DNA from: Thalassotalea_B sp049613795
Lineage (GTDB): Bacteria; Pseudomonadota; Gammaproteobacteria; Enterobacterales; Alteromonadaceae
DNA length: 11,533 nt
NCBI GenBank assembly: GCA_049613795.1
Contig: JBMZCX010000079.1
Span: 1-11,533, forward strand
Direction: 5' to 3'
Made by a program: the position numbers and the translations under genes
Part shown: positions 6,517-11,533 of the stretch, in pieces
Numbering within the stretch: the first letter of the stretch is position 1
How the letters are laid out: the number at the start of each line of letters is the position of its first letter
Notes under the pieces: generated by a model
The model's database searches: none
Told to the model about the DNA's origin: nothing
The model's input: only the letters and a program-made list of their open reading frames with translations

Positions 6517-6843
6517 ATGATGAAAGGTGGCATGGGCAACTTGATGAAACAAGCCCAACAAATGCAAGCAAAAATGGCAAAAGCTCAAGAAGAAATTGCC
6601 AAAATGGAAGTAACAGGTGAGGCAGGTGCAGGCATGGTTAAAGTTACCATGACAGGTAACCATAACGTTCGCCGTGTAGATATTGATCAAAGTTTAATGG
6701 AAGACGACAAAGAAATGGTTGAAGACTTAGTTGCTGCAGCCTTTAATGATGCTGTTCGTCGTGTTGAAGAACAAAATAAAGAAAAAATGGGCGCCTTAAC
6801 TGGCGGTATGCAAATGCCCCCAGGGATGAAAATGCCTTTTTAG
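6517..6843 (+). CDS. ybaB: YbaB/EbfC family nucleoid-associated protein
   Basis: A 108-residue cytosolic DNA-binding protein of the YbaB/EbfC family, which forms tweezer-like dimers on DNA. The family start GGMGNLMKQAQQMQAKMAKAQEEIAKMEVTGEAGAGMVKV is read in pieces: a coiled-coil helix at about residues 6-32, then a beta region with VKVTMTGNHNVRRVDID, then a helix with DLVAAAFNDAV. The tail is Met/Gly/Pro-rich. Two ATGs in tandem (6517 and 6520) both fit; GAGTGAGAAA upstream gives a usable ribosome binding site for either. It follows dnaX as in E. coli, but the usual next gene, recR, is missing and a terminator follows instead. Confidence 0.95.
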   Translation: MMKGGMGNLMKQAQQMQAKMAKAQEEIAKMEVTGEAGAGMVKVTMTGNHNVRRVDIDQSLMEDDKEMVEDLVAAAFNDAVRRVEEQNKEKMGALTGGMQMPPGMKMPF

Positions 6844-6857
6844 GTTGTAAGTGTATG

Positions 6858-6886
6858 AAAAAGCCGACTTTTATGTCGGTTTTTTA
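6858..6886 (+). terminator. Rho-independent terminator after ybaB
   Basis: Stem CCGAC (6864-6868) pairs with GTCGG (6875-6879), extended by a G-U pair and five A-T pairs to the flanking A- and T-runs. The loop is TTTTAT. It lies 14 nt past the ybaB stop and ends the apt-dnaX-ybaB unit. Confidence 0.9.
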
Positions 6887-6937
6887 TTGTCAGAAAGCTA
6901 GCATTCCGTTTACTTATTCTTTTCAAGATAAGACCAT

Positions 6938-7130
6938 TATAATTTCTATTTTTCTTGCTATATACGCTGTTATTACAGGGAGTAGCTTAGGAAAAAGTAA
7001 AATATAGCTGTCCTGTAGCTTTATTGATTTAAGACAAATTTGATCTGATTATTGGCCGCAAGATATTTCATCTGCTATAGGCATACGCTACTATAGCCAT
7101 TCATCATTAATTCTCGATAGGACTTCCTTC
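6938..7130 (+). promoter_or_regulatory. Promoter/leader region of the moa-mod cluster
   Basis: This gene-free stretch holds a perfect TATAAT at 6938-6943, which would give a leader of about 180 nt. It also holds a later candidate promoter, TTGATC 7040-7045 with GATATT 7062-7067 at 16 bp spacing. Between them, ACAGG (6975-6979) can pair with CCTGT (7012-7016). Near the gene, GCTATAG (7074-7080) and CTATAGC (7091-7097) form a perfect 7-bp inverted repeat with a 10-nt centre, close to the start point of the later promoter. That is a plausible operator or leader hairpin. Its A/T-rich CTATA arms loosely recall ModE sites, and a long leader would allow a molybdenum-cofactor riboswitch, but I cannot match either with confidence. 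AGGA at 7119-7122 is the moaB ribosome binding site. Confidence 0.45.
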
Positions 7131-7670
7131 ATGGCGCATTCAGCTTTACCATTTCAACCACTGCAAATTGCAGTATTAACCGTTTCAGATACGCGTGACG
7201 AATCAACAGATACATCAGGTGGTTATTTAGTTGAAGCGTTGCAAGAAACGGGGCATCACTTAGCTGAAAAAACAATAGTAAAAGACGATGTGTATCAAAT
7301 GCGTGCTGTCGTTTCCCAGTGGATCGCGAATATTAATATACAGGTTGTTTTAGTGACCGGAGGTACAGGTTTTACTGACAGAGACTCAACCCCGGAGGCA
7401 TTAACACCGCTCTTTGATAAAGCCGTTGATGGTTTTGGTGAGCTATTTAGACAGCTTTCTTATAACGAAATTTCTACTTCAACTATTCAATCTCGTGCCA
7501 TTGCTGGCTTAGCTAACAGCACGGTTATTTTTTGTATGCCAGGATCGACAGGTGCGTGTAAAACAGCATGGCAACAAATTATTAAAAGCCAGTTAGATGC
7601 GAGTCATAAACCATGTAATTTTGTGCCACATTTAAACCTTGCTGCTAATGCTTGTGAAACGCGAGGATAA
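7131..7670 (+). CDS. moaB: Molybdenum cofactor biosynthesis protein MoaB
   Basis: A 179-residue MoaB/Mog-fold protein. MogA-type members adenylylate molybdopterin before molybdenum insertion; the exact role of E. coli MoaB is unsettled. The sequence is collinear with E. coli MoaB (170 aa): IAVLTVSDTRDESTDTSGGYL near the start, then QVVLVTGGTGFTDRDSTPEAL with the GGTG molybdopterin-binding loop and the Asp/Glu pair. It continues with GFGELFRQLSYNEISTSTIQSRA, MPGSTGACKTAW and the MoaB ending PCNFVPHL, followed by ten extra residues. MogA lacks this ending, so MoaB is preferred. ATG 7131 has AGGA 8 nt upstream. It is the first gene of the run, with moaC starting 3 nt after its stop, and the cluster has no moaA, the usual first gene. 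Confidence 0.93.
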   Translation: MAHSALPFQPLQIAVLTVSDTRDESTDTSGGYLVEALQETGHHLAEKTIVKDDVYQMRAVVSQWIANINIQVVLVTGGTGFTDRDSTPEALTPLFDKAVDGFGELFRQLSYNEISTSTIQSRAIAGLANSTVIFCMPGSTGACKTAWQQIIKSQLDASHKPCNFVPHLNLAANACETRG

Positions 7671-7673
7671 TTA

Positions 7674-8162
7674 ATGCTAACCCATGTAAATGAGCAAGGC
7701 CAAGCAAACATGGTCGATGTTACCGATAAAAATAATACAGTGCGTATTGCTACAGCACAGGGGACTATTTCAATGAATAGTCAAACCATTGCGGCGATAA
7801 AAGATAATAGCAATAAAAAAGGGGATGTTATTGCGACCGCACGTATTGCCGGTATTCAAGCGGCTAAAAAGTGTGCTGATCTTATTCCTTTATGCCACCC
7901 ATTAGCATTGACGAAAGTAGAGTTAAACTTTGATATTGATGAAAGCAGCCAGCTTATTCATGTAACGGGTATGTGTAAACTTACGGGTAAAACAGGCGTT
8001 GAAATGGAAGCTTTAACCGCGGTAAGTGTGGCATTATTAACTTTATTTGATATGTGTAAAGCAAGTGATCCCTTAATGGAAATGTCGGGCATTAAAGTGA
8101 TTGATAAACAGGGCGGAAAAACAGGGCATTGGCAACGTAGCGAACGAGATATTCATGAATAA
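7674..8162 (+). CDS. moaC: Cyclic pyranopterin monophosphate synthase MoaC
   Basis: MoaC converts the MoaA product 3',8-cyclo-7,8-dihydro-GTP to cyclic pyranopterin monophosphate, the second half of the first step of molybdopterin synthesis. The 162-residue protein matches E. coli MoaC (161 aa) along its length, offset by two. The active-site residues are all present: Lys49, His75 (LIPLCHPL), Glu110 and Glu112 (GKTGVEMEALTA), Asp126 and Lys129 (DMCKA). These correspond to E. coli Lys51, His77, Glu112, Glu114, Asp128 and Lys131. GAGGAT at 7663-7668, inside the end of moaB, is a strong ribosome binding site for ATG 7674. Its last eight bases overlap moaD. It needs MoaA, which must be encoded elsewhere. 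Confidence 0.97.
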   Translation: MLTHVNEQGQANMVDVTDKNNTVRIATAQGTISMNSQTIAAIKDNSNKKGDVIATARIAGIQAAKKCADLIPLCHPLALTKVELNFDIDESSQLIHVTGMCKLTGKTGVEMEALTAVSVALLTLFDMCKASDPLMEMSGIKVIDKQGGKTGHWQRSERDIHE

Positions 8163-8403
8163 CATTCTTTTTTTTGGTCAGTTAAAAGAGCGCTTAAATT
8201 GTGCGAACACCACGCTTGCATTGTCTTATCCAAGTTCTGTGGCGCAAGTTAAAACGCAACTGCAACAACGTGGCGTTTTATGGCAACAGTTATTTGAACA
8301 AGGTAATGTCTTATCAGCTGTTAATCAAACCATAGCGAATGACGACACTGAAGTTAATGCAGGCGATGAGCTTGCCTTTTTTCCACCAGTTACAGGTGGT
8401 TAA
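8155..8403 (+). CDS. moaD: Molybdopterin synthase sulfur-carrier subunit MoaD
   Basis: MoaD is the ubiquitin-like small subunit that carries sulfur as a C-terminal thiocarboxylate and delivers it to MoaE. The 82-residue product starts MNNILFFGQLKERLN, the usual first strand of MoaD, and ends FPPVTGG with the required Gly-Gly. The start is ATG 8155, which overlaps the end of moaC by 8 nt (ATGAATAA). An upstream in-frame TTG at 8101 would lie wholly inside moaC and add a non-homologous tail. The ribosome binding site is weak (ACGAGAT), so expression probably depends on coupling to moaC. moaE starts 2 nt after its stop. Length is normal. Confidence 0.95.
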   Translation: MNNILFFGQLKERLNCANTTLALSYPSSVAQVKTQLQQRGVLWQQLFEQGNVLSAVNQTIANDDTEVNAGDELAFFPPVTGG

Positions 8404-8405
8404 TC

Positions 8406-8855
8406 ATGATTTCTGTTCAAACAGATGATTTCGATGTGGGTAATGAATACCGTGCATTAATACATAATGCCAGTGCAGAGGGGGCAGTAGTTACCTTTGT
8501 TGGCTTAGTGCGAGATATAAATCAAGGTAATAGTGTGAAAGGCTTAACCTTAGAGCATTACCCTGGTATGACAGAAAAGTCGTTAGCAGCCATTGTTCAA
8601 CAAGCAGAACAACGCTGGCCTTTGGGTAAAGTACGCGTTATTCATCGTGTTGGCGAATTAGCCTTAAGCGATCAAATTGTTTTTGTTGGCATTACCAGCC
8701 GTCATCGTGAAGCTGCTTTTGAAGCCTGTCAATTTATTATGGATTACTTGAAAAACCAAGCACCATTTTGGAAAAAAGAAACGACTCAACAAGGTGAAAA
8801 GTGGGTTGAGTTCAACGACAAAGATCAGAAAGCTATGCAGCGTTGGCAGCAATAA
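8406..8855 (+). CDS. moaE: Molybdopterin synthase catalytic subunit MoaE
   Basis: MoaE binds two MoaD subunits and adds two sulfurs to cyclic pyranopterin monophosphate, forming the dithiolene of molybdopterin. The 149-residue protein carries GAVVTFVGLVRD with Arg36 (E. coli Arg39). It also has LEHYPGMTEKSL, TSRHREAAFEACQFIMDYLK and the catalytic pair Lys116 and Lys123 around APFWKKE (E. coli Lys119 and Lys126), ending in a WVEF segment. No key residue is missing. ATG 8406 lies 2 nt after the moaD stop, and the AGGTGG encoding the moaD Gly-Gly tail acts as its ribosome binding site. The stop TAA 8853-8855 is one base before the modA GTG. Confidence 0.96.
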   Translation: MISVQTDDFDVGNEYRALIHNASAEGAVVTFVGLVRDINQGNSVKGLTLEHYPGMTEKSLAAIVQQAEQRWPLGKVRVIHRVGELALSDQIVFVGITSRHREAAFEACQFIMDYLKNQAPFWKKETTQQGEKWVEFNDKDQKAMQRWQQ

Positions 8856-8856
8856 G

Positions 8857-9651
8857 GTGCAATATTGTCGGGTGTTCTTTGGATTATTGCTTTACCTGAT
8901 GTCTTTGGCGATATCAGCTCAGGAAATACGCGTTGCCGTAGCAAGTAATTTTTATCATGCTTTAACGACATTCGCACAGCAATTTGAGCAAGAAACAGGT
9001 ATTAATGTTAAGTTATCGTCGGGCTCTAGTGGTTTATTGTATGCACAAATTGTGCGAGGAGCCCCGTTTGATCTCTTTTTTTCGGCCGACCAGCAGCGCC
9101 CGACATTATTGGAAAAAAAAGAGCTAACGAGCGCCCGAAAAACTTATGTCTATGGCCGCTTAGCGTTATTTTCTCCTGCTGATAATCGCTCGTCGCAAGA
9201 CTTAACTAAAACCGCTCCTGCTACGGTAACTCAGTCTTTTTTGAAAGATTACCAACTTCCGTTGGTTATTGCTAACCCTCGTTTAGCACCGTATGGCAAA
9301 GCTGCACAGCAAACTCTTGAGTTTTTAGAGGTAAATCAGCACGCGAGTCATCAATACATTTTGGCCAATAATGTTAATCAAGCCTACCAATTTATCCACT
9401 CAGGTAATGCAAAAGCAGGTTTTGTAGCATACTCATTACTTAAGGCTCAGTCTGTAATGCCAAGTGAGTATTGGTTAGTACCGTCGCAATTTCATCAACC
9501 CATTGCGCAGCAAATGGTTTTATTAACCAAAGCGAAAAACAATAAAGCGGCAAAACAATTCTTTGAATTTATTTTATCCCCCTCCGTGCAAAACTCACTT
9601 GAGGTGATGGGATATAACAAAGCTCGCTTGTCAGGTGAAAACCATGGTTGA
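8857..9651 (+). CDS. modA: Molybdate ABC transporter, periplasmic substrate-binding protein ModA
   Basis: ModA captures molybdate (or tungstate) in the periplasm and delivers it to ModBC. With start GTG 8857 it has 264 residues: a short signal peptide with one Arg, a hydrophobic FFGLLLYLMSLAI core and likely cleavage after ISA. Then comes the ModA start EIRVAVASNFYHALTTFAQQF. The oxyanion-binding loops are recognisable in SSGSSGLLYAQIVRGAPFDLFFSADQQRP and in LAPYGKAAQQ. This is the AVASNF-type ModA common in marine gammaproteobacteria, not the E. coli AAASL type. GTG 8857 is chosen because it follows the moaE stop by one base and keeps the basic residue; GTG 8872 is the alternative. Upstream in-frame GTG 8794 lies inside moaE. 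The ribosome binding site is weak, suggesting coupling. Confidence 0.93.
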   Translation: MQYCRVFFGLLLYLMSLAISAQEIRVAVASNFYHALTTFAQQFEQETGINVKLSSGSSGLLYAQIVRGAPFDLFFSADQQRPTLLEKKELTSARKTYVYGRLALFSPADNRSSQDLTKTAPATVTQSFLKDYQLPLVIANPRLAPYGKAAQQTLEFLEVNQHASHQYILANNVNQAYQFIHSGNAKAGFVAYSLLKAQSVMPSEYWLVPSQFHQPIAQQMVLLTKAKNNKAAKQFFEFILSPSVQNSLEVMGYNKARLSGENHG

Positions 9652-10324
9652 TTGGCAAAGTGATGCTATTGCACTGTGGTTAACGGTAAAGTTAGCCCTT
9701 TTTACCGTGATAATTTTATTGATTATTGGCTTACCTTTGGCGTGGTGGTTATCGCGTTATAACGGAAGAGGAAAATCGCTAATACAAGCACTTATTGCGA
9801 TGCCGTTAGTGTTACCGCCCACGGTTTTAGGCTTTTATTTATTAATTTTCTTGTCGCCGCAGTCTTGGTTTGGCGGGCTTTGGGTTACGATTACGGGGCA
9901 ACAATTAGTTTTTAGTTTCAGTGGTATTTTACTCGGTTCATTAATTTATTCGTTACCATTTGTTGTTCAGCCGTTGTATTCAGGTTTTTGTCAACTAGGA
10001 CAGCGTTATGAAACGGTAGCGGCTAGCTTAGGGTTAACGGCAACTAAACGGCTTTTTTATATTGTATTACCTATGATAAAACCTGCCATTATCAGCGCTG
10101 CTACCTTAGGTTTTGCGCATACCTTGGGAGAGTTTGGTTTAGTGCTGATGATTGGTGGTAACTTACCAAGCGAAACACAAGTGATGTCAATTGCGCTTTA
10201 TAATCATGTTGAAGCACTCGATTATGCTAAGGCGCATACTTTGGCGTTTATTTTATTGGTGAGTTCGTTTGTTAGCTTAATTTTATTGTATAAGTTTAAT
10301 CGACCACAAATGTTTGAATCGTAA
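9644..10324 (+). CDS. modB: Molybdate ABC transporter permease ModB
   Basis: ModB is the inner-membrane channel of the molybdate importer and works as a dimer with ModC. The 226-residue protein has five hydrophobic segments: about residues 8-33, 44-68, 84-110, 133-155 and 193-215. The N-terminal part contains AMPLVLPPTVLGFYLL, typical of ModB. The cytoplasmic EAA loop that contacts the ATPase is at about 123-142 (ETVAASLGLTATKRLFYIVL). FAHTLGEFGLVLMIGGNLP is the conserved late ModB motif. The start is ATG 9644, overlapping the modA end by 8 nt with AGGTGA 5 nt upstream. An in-frame GTG at 9635 would lose that ribosome binding site. modC follows after 20 nt. Confidence 0.96.
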   Translation: MVDWQSDAIALWLTVKLALFTVIILLIIGLPLAWWLSRYNGRGKSLIQALIAMPLVLPPTVLGFYLLIFLSPQSWFGGLWVTITGQQLVFSFSGILLGSLIYSLPFVVQPLYSGFCQLGQRYETVAASLGLTATKRLFYIVLPMIKPAIISAATLGFAHTLGEFGLVLMIGGNLPSETQVMSIALYNHVEALDYAKAHTLAFILLVSSFVSLILLYKFNRPQMFES

Positions 10325-10344
10325 CGAAAGGGCTGTGTATTAAC

Positions 10345-11415
10345 ATGAATTTGGACGTTTCATTTTATTATCAAGCACACGCGAGCAAAACAAAGCTGGC
10401 GCAAGCATTTACGCTTGATCTTAAATTAACGTTGCCCATTGCTGACCACATTATTGGTTTATTTGGAGAATCTGGCGCGGGTAAGTCAACGTTGCTTAAG
10501 CAAATTGCAGGCTTACTTCAGGCAAATAATAAGCAAATTACCTATCAAAATAAAAATATTGCCCTGTTAGCGCCTGAACATTCGCCTTGTTGCTATCAAC
10601 ATCAGCAAAGTGTGCTGTTTCCACACTTAACTGTGCGGGAAAACTTAGCGTTGGTATTAGCTCATGGGCAATTTAGTCACACTTTAGCATTCTCTTTAGA
10701 TGAGGTGGTTGAATGGTGCGAATTAGCGCCTTTGCTTGCTAAAAATGTATCCGCTTTATCAGGTGGCGAAGTTCAACGAATCGCTTTTGCCCGTAGTTTG
10801 TTGTCGGGTAAGACATTGATTTTACTAGATGAACCTTTTTCTGCATTAGACTGGCAAGCACGTGAGCACATGCTACGTTTACTCCCGATATTAAAAAGTC
10901 GTTATCATATTAACTTTATAATCGTTAGCCACTCTTTGCGTGAACTAAGTTTAGTAGCGAGTTATTTGGTTGTATTAAAGCAAGGGCAATTGGTTGAGCA
11001 AGGGCTAAGTAATCGAATTACAACCACCTTAAGTACATTGCAGGGGCAACAAGCAACTAGCGCTTTACAAGGTCTTGTTGCTGAACACCTTGAGCAATAT
11101 CAACTCACCAAAGTATTACTTCAGGGAGAGCAGCACCAAACGATTATTGTTCATCGACATCATATTGTTGAAGATAAGGTTTTGTTGTCGTTAAATGCGA
11201 ACAAGGTCAGTATTGCTAAAACTAAACCGGCCGTTAGTAGCATTGTTAATTTACTGGAAGTGGTGGTTGCAAAAATTGAACGTTTTCCGTCTCATGCGCT
11301 TATTTCATTAGCGTTAAACGAGCAATATATACTGGCTGAAATATCGTTAATGTCGTTAGACAGCCTCGCTTTAGCGGTTAATGAACGCGTATACGCCCAG
11401 TTTAAAGTATTGTGA
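10345..11415 (+). CDS. modC: Molybdate ABC transporter ATP-binding protein ModC
   Basis: ModC hydrolyses ATP to drive molybdate import through ModB. The 356-residue protein (E. coli ModC 352) has Walker A GESGAGKS (41-48), a Q-loop region around Gln85-Gln88 (YQHQQSVLFPHLTVRENL), the ABC signature LSGGE (138-142), Walker B LILLDEP (158-164), the D-loop SALD and the switch His196 (VSH). The C-terminal part, about 285-356, starts LSLNANKVSIAKTKP and has the pattern of the MOP/TOBE oxyanion-binding domain that senses molybdate. The nucleotide-binding motifs are complete. ATG 10345 is preceded by GAAAGGG about 12 nt away, longer than ideal. It is the last gene of the run. Confidence 0.96.
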   Translation: MNLDVSFYYQAHASKTKLAQAFTLDLKLTLPIADHIIGLFGESGAGKSTLLKQIAGLLQANNKQITYQNKNIALLAPEHSPCCYQHQQSVLFPHLTVRENLALVLAHGQFSHTLAFSLDEVVEWCELAPLLAKNVSALSGGEVQRIAFARSLLSGKTLILLDEPFSALDWQAREHMLRLLPILKSRYHINFIIVSHSLRELSLVASYLVVLKQGQLVEQGLSNRITTTLSTLQGQQATSALQGLVAEHLEQYQLTKVLLQGEQHQTIIVHRHHIVEDKVLLSLNANKVSIAKTKPAVSSIVNLLEVVVAKIERFPSHALISLALNEQYILAEISLMSLDSLALAVNERVYAQFKVL

Positions 11416-11432
11416 GTTTTATTGAGTGCTTT

Positions 11433-11454
11433 GTCGGCATAAATACCGACCTAC
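11433..11454 (-). repeat. REP-like palindrome, minus-strand copy
   Basis: Read on the minus strand it is GTAG followed by stem GTCGG, an 8-nt loop and CCGAC. The GTAG head before an imperfect palindrome is the usual layout of REP elements handled by RAYT transposases. It shares the head GTAGGTYGG with the plus-strand copy at 11494-11513. A further CGAC-GAAA-GTCG hairpin (11458-11469) lies between them, and its GTCGG could instead pair with CCGAC at 11446-11450. Confidence 0.55.
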
Positions 11455-11493
11455 AATCGACGAAAGTCGGTAAATAAAGGCTAAAATTTAGTA

Positions 11494-11513
11494 GTAGGTT
11501 GGGCTTTAGCCCA
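11494..11513 (+). repeat. REP-like palindrome, plus-strand copy
   Basis: GTAGGT is followed by stem TGGGC (11500-11504), loop TTTA and GCCCA (11509-11513). It forms a head-to-head pair with the copy at 11433-11454, a BIME-like arrangement. Multiple genome copies would be expected for a REP, which cannot be tested in one window. Confidence 0.55.
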
Positions 11514-11523
11514 TCAGTTTTTT
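11500..11523 (+). terminator. Possible Rho-independent terminator after modC
   Basis: The TGGGC-TTTA-GCCCA hairpin is followed after four bases (TCAG) by six T (11518-11523). It lies 85 nt past the modC stop. The short stem and the gap before the T-run make it weaker than the two other terminators here. The same palindrome serves as the REP-like unit. Confidence 0.5.
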
Positions 11524-11533
11524 ATTATAAAAG

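Noticed and set aside
7040..7053. Second FNR site before moaB (TTGAT-CTGA-TTATT)
   Set aside because: Only the left half-site matches; the right half matches one of five bases, so it is better read as a possible -35 region.
6887..7130. A CRISPR array, tRNA or hidden gene in the ybaB-moaB gap
   Set aside because: No repeat-spacer pattern, no tRNA cloverleaf and no convincing frame with a ribosome binding site were seen.
8101..8154. TTG start extending moaD by 18 codons
   Set aside because: The added residues are read from moaC and have no MoaD similarity; ATG 8155 gives the normal 82-residue MoaD.
8168..8175. Run of eight T near the start of moaD
   Set aside because: It encodes normal moaD residues (Leu-Phe-Phe) and has no hairpin before it, so it is not a terminator.
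8664..8852. Minus-strand open frame opposite moaE
   Set aside because: It is an antisense shadow of a conserved gene, with no promoter or ribosome binding site seen.
9111..9121. Run of eight A in modA as a slippage or phase-variation site
   Set aside because: The frame is intact across it (Leu-Glu-Lys-Lys-Glu), no stimulatory hairpin or meaningful alternative frame is evident, and such runs are common in AT-rich coding DNA.

Overview
The window is AT-rich chromosomal DNA from a marine gammaproteobacterium of the Alteromonadales, most likely a Colwellia or Thalassotalea relative. This rests on the E. coli-like apt-dnaX-ybaB order, the TonB2-type energy-transducing cluster with a TPR partner, the low-GC codon use and REP-like palindromes starting with GTAG. 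The genus is an inference. All genes found are on the + strand.

Layout. (1) 1-2928: the end of a TonB2-type operon: the last codons of an upstream gene (probably the long ExbB/TtpC protein), then exbB2, exbD2, tonB2 and a secreted TPR protein, closed by a strong terminator. These form an inner-membrane proton-driven motor that energises outer-membrane TonB-dependent transporters. (2) 2929-3612: a perfect palindromic FNR-type box (TTGAT-N4-ATCAA), a 40-residue single-span membrane protein with a good ribosome binding site, and a stand-alone CheY-like receiver. (3) 3670-6886: apt, dnaX and ybaB/ebfC, ended by a terminator. dnaX carries an in-frame A-AAA-AAG slippery heptamer, a Shine-Dalgarno-like purine stretch before it and a hairpin 5 nt after it, so it should make both tau and a shorter gamma. 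The recR gene that follows ybaB in E. coli is absent. (4) 6887-7130: a leader/promoter region with inverted repeats. (5) 7131-11415: a tight run moaB-moaC-moaD-moaE-modA-modB-modC, joining molybdopterin synthesis to molybdate import. Several junctions overlap. moaA, moeA and mobA are not in the window. (6) 11416-11533: a REP-like pair of palindromes in opposite orientation, the second followed by a T-run that could terminate the mod transcript.

The molybdenum genes supply the cofactor used by nitrate, TMAO/DMSO and formate enzymes. The FNR box suggests that the 40-aa protein, and perhaps the receiver, respond to low oxygen. A link between these two regions is only suggested by theme and proximity. 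No mobile element, CRISPR array, rRNA or tRNA was seen. The least explained part is the FNR-box / microprotein / orphan receiver module at 2991-3612.
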